Of a DNA stretch of 64,000 bases, positions 44,115 through 52,812 are shown one piece after another (the first letter of the stretch is position 1; the number at the start of each line of letters is the position of its first letter). A program made the position numbers and the translations under genes. The DNA is from Thermoplasmata archaeon (lineage in GTDB: Archaea; Thermoplasmatota; Thermoplasmata; Methanomassiliicoccales; Methanomethylophilaceae), in contig SUTB01000003.1 in the NCBI GenBank assembly GCA_015063125.1, forward strand, positions 104,494 to 168,493, written 5' to 3'. Below the pieces are notes generated by a model. That model did no database searches. It saw nothing but the letters and a program-made list of their open reading frames with translations, and was not told the origin of the DNA.

Positions 44115-44410
44115 GCTATGCCTTCAATTGTAGGTATACATATGCGTATTTATTCATCTCACGGAAAACGAAAATACCGGAAGAAAGACTTCGCCTAAAC
44201 ACCGAATCAATTATAGTAAGAAACTACATACTGAACTGCAACCCACTGCATTGAAAACCAATCTATTCAAATATGCGGCATTTTCCGTAATATAATTACA
44301 GATGTTAGAAAAATTCAGTCTTTGATATATAAAATCTAGATTATTTTTTCTATGTATTGTGAATCATCAAAAACTAGAATCTGACCCTTCTTCGGGTAAG
44401 TAAGCATACC
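44115..44410. other. AT-rich intergenic region, no gene seen
   Basis: 296 bases with no convincing frame on either strand. A hairpin ACCC/GGGT near 44383-44396 follows the exporter gene stop and may end its transcript. A minus-strand TTTTATATATCA element at 44322-44333 could serve the nucleotidyltransferase gene but lies far upstream of it. Confidence 0.4.
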
Positions 44411-45325
44411 TCATGAATCGGAACTCTTACCCTTGAATCTCTTCACAAGAGATTCTGGCGGGTCCAAGAGGATTATGGCAGCCATCACAAGGATGATGCC
44501 GACCACATCGGTCCAGTGGAACTCGTCTCCGAAGACCAGTACCCCGCACAGCGTGGACACGATCAGGCTCGACGTGATCACGATGGATACGGTAGCGGGA
44601 TCCATGCGGCGGATTGAGTAGATCACAAGGTAGTTGGGCGCCAATGTGCACATGACTCCCATGACGAGTATGCATACCGGGAGGATCCAGTCAGAACATG
44701 CCACGGTCCAGATCGTATCGAAACTGGCCAGCGGAGCGATCAGGATCGAGCTGAACAGGAAGAAGTAGAACATGGCACTGTTCTCCGAGTACCCCCTCTC
44801 CCCGATGACCTTCCCTCCGATGGTGAATGCTGCGAGGGTCGCTCCCGAGAGCAGCCCTACCGCCACTCCGAATACGTCGATGTTGTCGACACCGTTCACC
44901 AGTCCGATGATGAATATGCATCCCACGAAGGCCATCACCACCGCCAGGACCTTCCTCCTGGTGATCCTGTCCCCGAAGAGAAAGTAGGCGAACACCAGCA
45001 TGAAGTACGGACTGGTCATCTCCAGCACCGCTGCCACCTCTAGAGGGAGGGTCTCTTGGGCGGTGAAGACGCAGACATTGCTGATGACATTGAACGCCCC
45101 GAAGAGCGCGAATATCCAGAGGTCGCGGAGCCTGACCTTGAAGGCCGAACGGTCGATGGCCAGAAGTATCAGTGCGAAGACCAGGACGGTCACTCCCTCG
45201 CGGCAGAAGCATATCTCCATCGGGCCCATGCCTGCGTTGAGCAGGTCCTTAGAGAACATGTTGAGGAGACCTGCGAGAATCGCAGCCAGCAGGACCATTG
45301 CGAAGGGCGACGGCTTGAAATTCAC
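44411..45325 (-). CDS. EamA/DMT-family transporter
   Basis: 304 aa with ten membrane segments in two homologous halves of five, the standard drug/metabolite transporter plan. EamA features include an early LLNMFSKDLLNAG and the second-half PNYLVIYSIRRMDPATVSI. It starts at a GTG that overlaps the phosphopantetheinyl transferase stop by four bases, so the pair is translated together. Genes next to NRPS clusters with this fold often export the product, which is the likely role here; amino-acid or metabolite export is the generic family role. Confidence 0.88.
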   Translation of the reverse strand: MNFKPSPFAMVLLAAILAGLLNMFSKDLLNAGMGPMEICFCREGVTVLVFALILLAIDRSAFKVRLRDLWIFALFGAFNVISNVCVFTAQETLPLEVAAVLEMTSPYFMLVFAYFLFGDRITRRKVLAVVMAFVGCIFIIGLVNGVDNIDVFGVAVGLLSGATLAAFTIGGKVIGERGYSENSAMFYFFLFSSILIAPLASFDTIWTVACSDWILPVCILVMGVMCTLAPNYLVIYSIRRMDPATVSIVITSSLIVSTLCGVLVFGDEFHWTDVVGIILVMAAIILLDPPESLVKRFKGKSSDS

Positions 45326-46008
45326 GAAATGTGAAGCGATTGCAAGTATTTAGCGAGGTCGATGTGCTCCATCTCCGGAATGAAATCATCATTCAGGGAG
45401 CAGACGGCGTACCTGTAGCCGTCGTTCGTATGATATTCCTTGAAGCTGTAATCTTTGCCGTCGACAGTCTGATCGACGCTTATCCTCTCGCCCAGACGGA
45501 TACAGAAAGAGTCAAGAGGGAGCTCGAACCCCAGACCGGTGGCCTTCATGAAGCTCTCCTTGAGGGTCCAGAAGCGATAGAACATGCCTTCCCTGTCTTC
45601 GGAGGAGGAGATCGTCTCGTATTCAGAACCGAAGAAGTACCTCCTGGCAATGTCCATATCGATCGGTTCGATATGCTCGACGTCGCATCCCAGGTCGATA
45701 TCGGATACGGAGCACATCACACGGTGCTCGGAATGTGAGAGATTGAATTGGATGTCCGAACCTTCCAGGACGGGCTTGCCGTTCTTCAGATAGTTTATGC
45801 GGATCTTGTCAGGATCCTCCCCTAGGTCCTCCAGGGCCCTGCGGAGCAGCAGCCATACGCCGACGGACAACGCCTTATCCTTGGCGAAGACGAAGGAATC
45901 CGCCTTCTCCCTGCGGTATCCCGGCAAGATAGAATATGCCCTGCCGTAGACGTCTGGATGAAGAAGGAGGTCGGTCTCCGAGTAGTATGTGACGACTGTC
46001 CGGGGCAT
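45322..46008 (-). CDS. Sfp-type 4'-phosphopantetheinyl transferase
   Basis: Activates NRPS carrier domains by attaching the phosphopantetheine arm of CoA to serine. 228 aa with the paired family motifs: LGCDVEHIEPID (metal aspartate and glutamate) near residue 108 and FWTLKESFMKATG near 155. The N-terminal half begins with the CoA-binding strand VVTYYSETDLLLHP. Archaea make no fatty-acid-type acyl carrier proteins as a rule. Its presence beside the NRPS locus therefore points to the two carrier domains at 36302-43516 as its targets. First gene of the pair with the EamA transporter. Confidence 0.9.
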   Translation of the reverse strand: MPRTVVTYYSETDLLLHPDVYGRAYSILPGYRREKADSFVFAKDKALSVGVWLLLRRALEDLGEDPDKIRINYLKNGKPVLEGSDIQFNLSHSEHRVMCSVSDIDLGCDVEHIEPIDMDIARRYFFGSEYETISSSEDREGMFYRFWTLKESFMKATGLGFELPLDSFCIRLGERISVDQTVDGKDYSFKEYHTNDGYRYAVCSLNDDFIPEMEHIDLAKYLQSLHIS

Positions 46009-46068
46009 GTCGTTTCCTTGATTGTAATCGGAGTTGATTATCGTTTGTAGCCTGACTCCGACAAACCA

Positions 46069-47340
46069 TCAAATGCTGTCCTTATCCAGCAGGAAATCCA
46101 GCAGGTTCATGTACAGGATGCCGTCATCATCGAACCATCTACCGATCGTGTCCATCCTCACGACCACCTTTCTGAACGAATCCCCTATGTGCCTTAAGGA
46201 TACGGTCTCCTGCTCCAACTTGGCGGCATCCGGTATAGCATATGCCGACTGAATATACACCCTCTCGTTGCCCTTGTTGACTATGAAGTCTATCTCCTTC
46301 CCTACGCTTTCCTTTCCGTCCGGACCGTTGGAGATCACATCGACCACACCCACATCCACTTCGAAACCCCTCATACGGAGCTCGTTGTAGACTATGTTCT
46401 CGATGAGATGAGTGGATTCCATCTGCCTGAATCCGAGACGGGCATTCCTCAATCCGACATCCTCGCAGTAGTACTTCATCGGATACTTCAGATAGTTCTT
46501 CCCCTTGACGTCGAACCTTTTGACCTCGCTGAAAAGGAACGAATCGATCAGGTACTGGATATAGGTGCGTACGGTGTTCTCGCTCAATTCCCCGGACACC
46601 GACTTCGCGATGTTGGAGGGATTGGTGAGGGACCCTACGGCGGAGCACAGCACGTCTATGGTGCCCTCCATAACATCCAGCCTTGCGATCCTATGGCGCT
46701 CCTGTATGTCCTTGAGATAGGTCTCGGAGAACAGATCGCCGAGATACTTCATCTTGGCCTCGTCGCTCGGTGCCGAGACTATGTGCGGCATCCCGCCGAA
46801 TATCTGATATCTCCCGAATGCCTCTGACCTGTCGCCGCCTACGGCGGAATAGAATTCCGAGAAGGACAGGGGGTGCACACGGACCTCGTCCCCGCGTCCC
46901 CTGAATTCGGTGAGGATGTCCGTGCTGAGCATCCTGGAGTTGCTTCCGGTGACGTAGATGTCCAGATATCCAGTGCCCAGAAGGCTGTTCAGCACATCGT
47001 AGAACGTTATCTTCCCTCCATCCTTGATGTCGGGATTATCCACCTCTGGAACCTTCTGTATCTCATCGATCAGAACGTATCTCTTCCTTCCGTCGGAGGT
47101 CATGGATCTGATATGATCGTACAGTCTGATGGGATGCCTGAGGGCGGTGCTGTCCAGACTCTCCAGGTCTATCCTGACGATGTCGCCTTCATCTTCTCCC
47201 TCGGAGAGGAGATGCTTGACGAAGAGATTGAAGAGCAGGTATGATTTGCCCGAGCGCCTCAGTCCAGTGATGACCTTGACCGATCCGTTCCATTTCCTCT
47301 CGATCAATCTGTTCAGATAAATGTCGCGTGCTATCTCCAT
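46069..47340 (-). CDS. AAA ATPase with DUF4143
   Basis: 423 aa of the archaeal/bacterial ATPase family common in gut genomes. The P-loop is GLRRSGKSYLLFNLF near residue 30 and Walker B is RYVLIDEIQKVP near 98. A sensor region with VTGSNSRMLST is near 150. The C-terminal DUF4143 domain (about 220-400) holds a PD-(D/E)XK-like pattern (KEIDFIV). Function unknown; such genes are frequent in accessory DNA and vary in number between strains. Divergent from the fic gene. Confidence 0.88.
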   Translation of the reverse strand: MEIARDIYLNRLIERKWNGSVKVITGLRRSGKSYLLFNLFVKHLLSEGEDEGDIVRIDLESLDSTALRHPIRLYDHIRSMTSDGRKRYVLIDEIQKVPEVDNPDIKDGGKITFYDVLNSLLGTGYLDIYVTGSNSRMLSTDILTEFRGRGDEVRVHPLSFSEFYSAVGGDRSEAFGRYQIFGGMPHIVSAPSDEAKMKYLGDLFSETYLKDIQERHRIARLDVMEGTIDVLCSAVGSLTNPSNIAKSVSGELSENTVRTYIQYLIDSFLFSEVKRFDVKGKNYLKYPMKYYCEDVGLRNARLGFRQMESTHLIENIVYNELRMRGFEVDVGVVDVISNGPDGKESVGKEIDFIVNKGNERVYIQSAYAIPDAAKLEQETVSLRHIGDSFRKVVVRMDTIGRWFDDDGILYMNLLDFLLDKDSI

Positions 47341-47473
47341 GTTATCATTGAAATGTAGGTGATATTTTCTAGTTACTTTTCAAAAATATATAAATGGTGC
47401 GTTGATCTGTTGAATAATCCGACAACTTAAGAGGAATAACGGTTCACACCCCAGTCACTGTCTTAATCACGTT

Positions 47474-47562
47474 AATTATAATAAATTTTTATCATAATAA
47501 CCAACAAATCATCAGTTTATTTATATATAAATATCAATTATAATAAATTATTATGATAATAA
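47474..47562. repeat. Two 27-base AT-rich direct repeats before fic
   Basis: 47474-47500 and 47536-47562 match at 25 of 27 positions (each begins AATTATAATAAATT). The second overlaps the predicted fic start at 47553, and the TATA box (TTTATATATAAAT, 47520-47532) lies between them. Candidate binding sites for autoregulation. Confidence 0.5.
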
Positions 47563-48692
47563 ATTATGATAAATACAGAAGATTCTATGCGGATCTGGTC
47601 CCTGTACGGCACAAGAGGAAGGACCTCACCAAAATAGATGTCAGGCTCAGCAAGGGCTACAGGGATGCCATCCGCGACATCGGCGATATGGACAGGACAA
47701 TGGGGTCCTTCGTCCTTGCCGAGAAGGACTACACCGATCTCGTTCAGGAGGCACATGCGGTGAATGCCCATTGGTCCACGAAGATCGAAGGGAACAGGAT
47801 GAGCCTCAGGGAGGTCGAGGAATCCTCGCGCATGATGATGAGATCGGAGGGGATCGTCAGGGCAACCGACCCCGGCAACCAGCAGGAGATCCTCAACCAC
47901 CTGTATTCATACTACGTCCCCGGCCTCTTCCGGCTGCCGTGGGATACCGGTACGGTGTCTGCGGTGCACAGATACCTGCTGACCGGCACCGGCGAGGACT
48001 GCGTGCCAGGGAGGATCAGGACGGACGGGGAGGAAGTGCACGTGGTGGCCGGGGACCAGGAGGTTTTCATCGGATGCCCTTCCGTACATGTGATGACCGA
48101 GTTATCGGATCTGATGGAATGGCTGAGGGACTCGCCATTGGAGGGCATCGTCACCGCCGTCGTGTTCTTCCATGAGTTCGAGAGCATACATCCGTTCCTG
48201 GAAGGGAATGGGAGGACGGGGCGCTCGCTCTTCCATATCCTGATGCAGGAACTTGGGTACAGAAACTTCAACCTCTGCAAGATCGACGACAAGCTCCTCG
48301 GTGACGGAGATGTGTACTACAACCTTCTGAGGTACACGGACAAGACCGGGGATTATTCACCCTTGGTGGAGTTCTTCATCGACTGCATCCAATCCGCCTA
48401 CGGCGAGGCCGTGAGAGAATTCGGGGAGATGGATGTGCTGAAAGGACTGGACCTGAACTCCAGGCAGCTGGCCATTCGTGCGAAGGAAAGGAAGGAATGG
48501 TTCACGATGCAGGAGGCATCGTCCTGGGCCGACGGTATCGGGGACCAATCGGTGAGGAACAGGCTCAACGCACTGGCGGACATGGGCGTGCTCGAGAAAC
48601 AGGGGAAGACAAGGTCCATGACGTTCAGGTTCAACGATCCGTTCAGAAGGATAAGGGAGAGCCTGGGAGATGTGCTGCCTGAATCCGACTGA
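47553..48692 (+). CDS. Fic-family AMP transferase, class II (self-inhibited)
   Basis: 379 aa. The catalytic motif HPFLEGNGRTGRSL is near residue 212. An inhibitory helix motif of the form S-x-x-x-E-G is at STKIEGN near residue 74, as in class II Fic proteins that block their own ATP site. The C-terminal ~90 residues look like a winged helix (SWADGIGDQSVRNRLNALAD). Fic proteins transfer AMP (or other nucleotides) onto target proteins. The ATG at 47553 is at leaderless distance from a strong TATA box. Target unknown. Confidence 0.92.
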   Translation: MIINYDKYRRFYADLVPVRHKRKDLTKIDVRLSKGYRDAIRDIGDMDRTMGSFVLAEKDYTDLVQEAHAVNAHWSTKIEGNRMSLREVEESSRMMMRSEGIVRATDPGNQQEILNHLYSYYVPGLFRLPWDTGTVSAVHRYLLTGTGEDCVPGRIRTDGEEVHVVAGDQEVFIGCPSVHVMTELSDLMEWLRDSPLEGIVTAVVFFHEFESIHPFLEGNGRTGRSLFHILMQELGYRNFNLCKIDDKLLGDGDVYYNLLRYTDKTGDYSPLVEFFIDCIQSAYGEAVREFGEMDVLKGLDLNSRQLAIRAKERKEWFTMQEASSWADGIGDQSVRNRLNALADMGVLEKQGKTRSMTFRFNDPFRRIRESLGDVLPESD

Positions 48693-48705
48693 CGGATCCT
48701 TTGTA

Positions 48706-49395
48706 TTATCCGAATCGGTGGGAATCCACGAAGGTACCGTTGATCTCCTTCCCGAGGATGGCGCTCCTGAGCTCGTCCAGGTTCCTTCCGTCGATGATCA
48801 GGATGTCCATCCTGTTCTCCTTGGCGAGCTTCACGCCCAGGGGATCGAACACGCTGGACTTCGACGCTCCGTGCTCCTTGTAGACGATATCGCCAAGCTC
48901 GTCGATGGTCATCCTCGATATTCTCTTCGCGTCGGGGTTCTTCCTCGGGTCATCGGTGTAGACTGCATCGACAGAAGTTCCGTTGATGATCCTGTCCGCC
49001 TTCATGGCGGCCGCCACCATCGATGAGACGGCGTCCGTAGTGTGTCCCGGGACGGTTCCTCCCATGACGACGATCCTCCCCGGAGCAGATGCCCTGGCGG
49101 TCTCCTCCACATCGCCGGTGACCGTATCGGGCATGTCGCCGAGTGCTAGGCTGAGGAGCTGGGCGTTCATCCTTGTGGCGGCTATGCCCAAGATGTCCTG
49201 CGCATAGGTGTCCCCGCCCAGATCCTTGGCGATGCCTGCGTAGTACCTGGCCGTCTTGCCCCCGCCGCAGACTACGGCTATCTGGACCTCCTTGGAGACC
49301 TCCTTCAGCATCTCAGCAAGCCTGCGGATGAAATCCGCATCGTTCTCTCCGGGCACGAGGATGGAACCTCCGATGGACACGACGACCTTATCCAT
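48706..49395 (-). CDS. pyrH: UMP kinase, archaeal type
   Basis: 229 aa of the amino-acid kinase fold. The N-terminal phosphate loop VVVSIGGSIL, the middle VVCGGGKTARYYAG, and the C-terminal NVYTDDPR-type segment (DAVYTDDPRKNP) match archaeal UMP kinases. It makes UDP from UMP in pyrimidine synthesis. The convergent fic gene ends 13 bases away. Ends in TAA. Confidence 0.93.
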   Translation of the reverse strand: MDKVVVSIGGSILVPGENDADFIRRLAEMLKEVSKEVQIAVVCGGGKTARYYAGIAKDLGGDTYAQDILGIAATRMNAQLLSLALGDMPDTVTGDVEETARASAPGRIVVMGGTVPGHTTDAVSSMVAAAMKADRIINGTSVDAVYTDDPRKNPDAKRISRMTIDELGDIVYKEHGASKSSVFDPLGVKLAKENRMDILIIDGRNLDELRSAILGKEINGTFVDSHRFG

Positions 49396-49484
49396 GTTAT
49401 CAGGGCTGGATAGGGCTGGACCAATATGAATGTTCGGGAAACGGCTAGGGTGTTGTGCTTCGCCTGAAAGCTTGCAATCGATGA

Positions 49485-50090
49485 TCAGCCGGCGATCGTG
49501 TAGACCTTATCGTCTCGGCCGGAACCTTCCCTCTTGGGGACCACGCCGTTCATTATCTTGTCGATGCACAGCTCCGGCAGGTCCTGCGATGCTTCCGTCT
49601 TGTCGGCGAACACCAGGGCTGCCATGCCGTTGGCGATGGCCACCATGTACTTGATGTCGAACATGAGCTCCGGATGTTCATCGGTGAGGCATCCGTACTT
49701 GTCCTCGAATATCCTTCTGATGACCTCGTCCACGGTCCTGTACTTGGGAGGGAACGGCCCGTGGCTGTGGGTGTACTGGACGAAGAAGCGCGCCTTCTGC
49801 GGGTTCTCCATCAGATATCCGAAGTACGCCCTCCAGAGATCCGCCAGATAGGAGCGTATGTTCTCCACAGTGCACTCCTCCGGTGCAGGCACCTCGGCCA
49901 GCCTCAGCCTGACCTCATGGCAGATGAGGCTGAAGCAGCTGGACATCAGGTTCCTCTTGGTCCTGAAGTAGTGGATGATGAGGGTCTTGCTGCATCCGAG
50001 CTCGGTCGCTATGTCGTCCAGAGACACGGTCTCCCCCTTGGTGTGGAAGAGCTCGATGGTCTTCAGCAGTATGTCGTTCTTCTTGTTCAT
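49485..50090 (-). CDS. TetR-family transcriptional regulator
   Basis: 201 aa. The N-terminal helix-turn-helix reads VSLDDIATELGCSKTLIIHYFRTKRNLM, a clear TetR pattern. The rest is the helical ligand domain. The ATG at 50090 overlaps the stop of the S41-like gene (ATGA). It is the last gene of an operon with an ABC ATPase, a permease and an S41-like protein, so it probably controls that operon in response to a transported compound. TetR regulators are less common in archaea and may point to transfer. Confidence 0.85.
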   Translation of the reverse strand: MNKKNDILLKTIELFHTKGETVSLDDIATELGCSKTLIIHYFRTKRNLMSSCFSLICHEVRLRLAEVPAPEECTVENIRSYLADLWRAYFGYLMENPQKARFFVQYTHSHGPFPPKYRTVDEVIRRIFEDKYGCLTDEHPELMFDIKYMVAIANGMAALVFADKTEASQDLPELCIDKIMNGVVPKREGSGRDDKVYTIAG

Positions 50091-50881
50091 GTCATCCACC
50101 CCTCGGAGCGCAGCATCCCGTATGCCAATTCCAGATAGTCGTTAATGTTCGCGGAGTCGAAGCCGACGATCTTCATGGTGGATCCGGATCCTACCGCGTT
50201 GGGGACCTCCCACTTGTAGGCCGCATAGCGGAACATATAATTCGGATCTGCATGGAATCCGCCCATGAGCTCCATTCCGACACCGCATGCCGGAGGCTCC
50301 ACTCCGATGGCGACACAGTTCTTCATCTTGCCGAATATGCAAGACGCCAGCATCTCCGCGCATCCGCGCGTGTCCCTGTTGGTGAAGAGGAAGACCTTGT
50401 ATGGTCTGAACTCGGCACCTTTGGACGAGGTGCTGCACTCGTGCCCGCGGTACTTCTGTCTGCAGATCTCCCCGCCCGCCAGTGCGGCGGACATCCTCGT
50501 CGCGGCCCTGTAATCGTCTCCGGTTGAGGATCTTAGGTCTATGATCAGGACGTCGGGAGAGGATTTCCTGATCGATGACAGCGCCCTGTTGACGGAATCG
50601 TCGCAGACGTGATACATCCTCAGGGTCATAACCGAGTCCTCCGTGCGATCAACCGTGATGCTGGTGTTCACCGGCATCCTCGAATAGATCCTGGTCACCC
50701 TGTCCGAAGGGACATTGTCGGTGAGCCAAGAATTGATCACCTCCGGACTCCTCTCCTTCCCGTCCAGGAGCTGCTCCTTCCTCTTCTCGAAGGAAGCTAT
50801 CCAGTCCATGAATAGGTAGGAGTTCTCGTATGCATCCATCATCCTGAGCACGTCAGTGCCGCTTAACGCCCTGTCCATCAT
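50087..50881 (-). CDS. S41-peptidase-like protein, canonical Ser not evident
   Basis: 264 aa resembling the catalytic domain of C-terminal processing peptidases: DVLIIDLRSSTGDDYRAATRMSAAL is the beta-alpha segment, followed by KVFLFTNRDTRGCAEMLA where the nucleophile loop would be. The usual serine (SASxxE) is not evident; the loop reads TRGCAE, so a cysteine could replace it or the protein may be non-catalytic. No PDZ domain or signal peptide. It starts ATGATG, overlapping the permease stop. A role in maturing or sensing a transported peptide is possible. Confidence 0.6.
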   Translation of the reverse strand: MMDRALSGTDVLRMMDAYENSYLFMDWIASFEKRKEQLLDGKERSPEVINSWLTDNVPSDRVTRIYSRMPVNTSITVDRTEDSVMTLRMYHVCDDSVNRALSSIRKSSPDVLIIDLRSSTGDDYRAATRMSAALAGGEICRQKYRGHECSTSSKGAEFRPYKVFLFTNRDTRGCAEMLASCIFGKMKNCVAIGVEPPACGVGMELMGGFHADPNYMFRYAAYKWEVPNAVGSGSTMKIVGFDSANINDYLELAYGMLRSEGWMT

Positions 50882-51498
50882 ATCCCCTCCAACATGCGTT
50901 GCTTGGACGGCAGCCATACCGCCCGCATGAGCTCGGCCACGAGCCACATGATTATCACCGCCGATACCAGCAGCGCCACGAATATCGGCCAGTCTACGGA
51001 TCCCTCCGACAGGAACAATCCTACCGCCATCGCTATGAAGATGAGGGTCACACCGTCTCCTTTCCTCCTTCCGAAGCGGATTATTGCCATCCACCTCAGT
51101 AGGACCAGGAGGTTCGACACGAATACCAGGGCGACCAGGATCGCCACGCATCCTGCCTCCAACGACAGCGACCATCTCCCGACCATGAGCAGGCATGCCA
51201 TGGCCAGCGACGATATGACGGTGCATATGAGCGTCCTCTTCAGGAGGAGCCTCATGGATCTCTCCGACACAGTCGGCATGTCCCTGCTGAGGATCAGCAC
51301 CATGGTCATGTCCCCCAGAGGGAAGGCCCTGTGGAAACGGAGCGACATCACCAACGGCGTCACCAACAGAAGAGGCGACAGCTGATTGAACGGCACCCAA
51401 TGCATCATCAATAGGATGATTATCGGCATCAGGATCGAGAGCCCTATCAGGACCTCCTTCCTCTCGTCGAACCTCTCCTTCACATAGGAGAGGTGCAC
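50878..51498 (-). CDS. ABC transporter membrane subunit (small)
   Basis: 206 aa with about six membrane segments, matching an ABC-2-like or generic permease in size. It appears to start at GTG 51498, eight bases after a GGGAGGT ribosome-binding site. No ATG is available between the ATPase stop and the first membrane segment. Adjacent to the ATPase gene with only a short gap, and overlapped by the S41-like gene. Substrate unknown. Confidence 0.75.
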   Translation of the reverse strand: MHLSYVKERFDERKEVLIGLSILMPIIILLMMHWVPFNQLSPLLLVTPLVMSLRFHRAFPLGDMTMVLILSRDMPTVSERSMRLLLKRTLICTVISSLAMACLLMVGRWSLSLEAGCVAILVALVFVSNLLVLLRWMAIIRFGRRKGDGVTLIFIAMAVGLFLSEGSVDWPIFVALLVSAVIIMWLVAELMRAVWLPSKQRMLEGI

Positions 51499-51515
51499 CG
51501 GCGTGAACCTCCCGA

Positions 51516-52223
51516 TCAGAATCTCGCCCCCCTCATGAGCGCGAGATATCTCTCGGTAAGATCGAGTCCCTCCCTGTTGTCGATTATGTCCAGAACCTTG
51601 CCTTTCTTGAGGAACAGCAGGGTGTCGCTTACCCTCTGGAGACTCATTAGGTCGTTGGAGCTTATTACGAATGACGTACCTAGAGACTTCAGGGCTCTGA
51701 CGTACCCCTCCAGATGGATACGGCCTTCTGTATCCAGACAGGAGAACGGTTCGTCCATGATCACGAGGTCGGGAAGTCCCACCATGGTCCTGGCGTAGGA
51801 CAATCCTTTCCTCATCCCGTCTGACAGGGTACCCGGCATGGAATCCTTGCGGCCGACAAGCTTCACCGCTTCCAGGATGTCCTCGATGTCGGAGTCCATC
51901 CTGTGCCTGCCGGGATATCCTCTGTAACACTGGTAGAACATCTCGAGATTCTCGGAGACGGTCATATCGAACGCTGCCGCGGTATCTGCGACGTAATGGA
52001 TGCCAGCTTCGCAAGGATCTACCTCGGCGACGTCCTTCCCATCAACTGTCACTGTACCATGGCTTTCATACAGTCCGGCTATCGTTAATAGGAGGGTGGT
52101 CTTTCCGGAACCGTTAGGTCCGCATACCCCCAAGCATTTGGACTCGGGGACGCTGAACGTAACGTTATCCAGAACCGTCCTGTTCGATAGCATGGCAGTC
52201 AGACCGTTCACTTTCAGTTCCAA
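51516..52223 (-). CDS. ABC transporter ATP-binding protein
   Basis: A cytoplasmic ATPase with Walker A GPNGSGKTT, a Q-loop region, a signature that is weak (TLSDGMRKGLSYAR in place of LSGGQ), Walker B DLVIMDEPF, and a switch histidine not clearly present (ISSNDL). The start is taken at TTG 52223 with GGGGT before it, because the TATA box centred near 52305 puts the transcript start near 52279 and a GTG at 52298 would be upstream of it. The loose signature suggests an export-type system of the kind that partners with 2-TM or 6-TM permeases. Confidence 0.8.
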   Translation of the reverse strand: MELKVNGLTAMLSNRTVLDNVTFSVPESKCLGVCGPNGSGKTTLLLTIAGLYESHGTVTVDGKDVAEVDPCEAGIHYVADTAAAFDMTVSENLEMFYQCYRGYPGRHRMDSDIEDILEAVKLVGRKDSMPGTLSDGMRKGLSYARTMVGLPDLVIMDEPFSCLDTEGRIHLEGYVRALKSLGTSFVISSNDLMSLQRVSDTLLFLKKGKVLDIIDNREGLDLTERYLALMRGARF

Positions 52224-52302
52224 ATCGATACCCCTGATGTTAACTCCCTTTCGATCAATCCCCTCCGAGCGGGCGCGACGTGAAATGTATGAGTCCACTC
52301 GC

Positions 52303-52332
52303 TATATAACCGAGACCTTTCCGAATGGTCAG
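52303..52332 (-). promoter_or_regulatory. Promoter element of the ABC operon, first copy of a duplicated 30-mer
   Basis: Contains the minus-strand TATA GGTTATATA. The 30 bases are repeated at 52598-52627 with 27 identities and no gaps. This copy directs the ABC ATPase gene. Confidence 0.55.
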
Positions 52333-52812
52333 TCCGACAATACATCCAGCAATGGGGAAATGAGGGTGAGAAATCGTGTCCGGGATCACACGAATCGACG
52401 AAGTGCTAGAATGGATTCTCGATGAGGTAGCTAGGGGGGAAGAACAGCCTGTCCGCCCGGGCAACAAGAGTCGTCGACGGACCCGGAATGAAATACAGTC
52501 ACTACTATGCCGAAAGCGCCCTGTTCAGTGGGCCTAGGTAACCGGCTGTCCGCATCTTTCTCGGGCCGACAGGCAAATGTATCGAGGGGCTGCAGGATAT
52601 ATAACCAAGACCTTTCCAGATGGTCAGATTTTGTAAGGTGTCTGAAGGATTCGTTCCTAGTAAGGAAGATAAAAACAGGTCACATGAAAAGTAACATTCA
52701 ATACCTATCGTAGATCTTTAGACCTGCAATTCAACGGACAGGGAATTCTTACCTTTTGGTACCGTACCGCCTGGAAAGGCCTTAGTTAAATATTGACATA
52801 TTCTCTCTATCC
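52333..52812. other. Gene-poor region, apparently degraded
   Basis: About 480 bases with no supported gene, holding the duplicated promoter block. At 52783-52796 a plus-strand GTTAAATATTG element is at leaderless distance from ATG 52813. Confidence 0.4.
52598..52627 (-). repeat. Second copy of the ABC-operon promoter 30-mer
   Basis: Matches 52303-52332 at 27 of 30 bases, same orientation. Similarity continues faintly for about 50 bases on its left (GGGC..CGAC..AAATGTAT). No gene follows on the minus strand before the first copy. Confidence 0.55.

Noticed and set aside
47460..47565. Possible CRISPR-like repeats before fic
   Set aside because: Only two copies of an AT-rich 27-mer with no spacer series and no cas genes.
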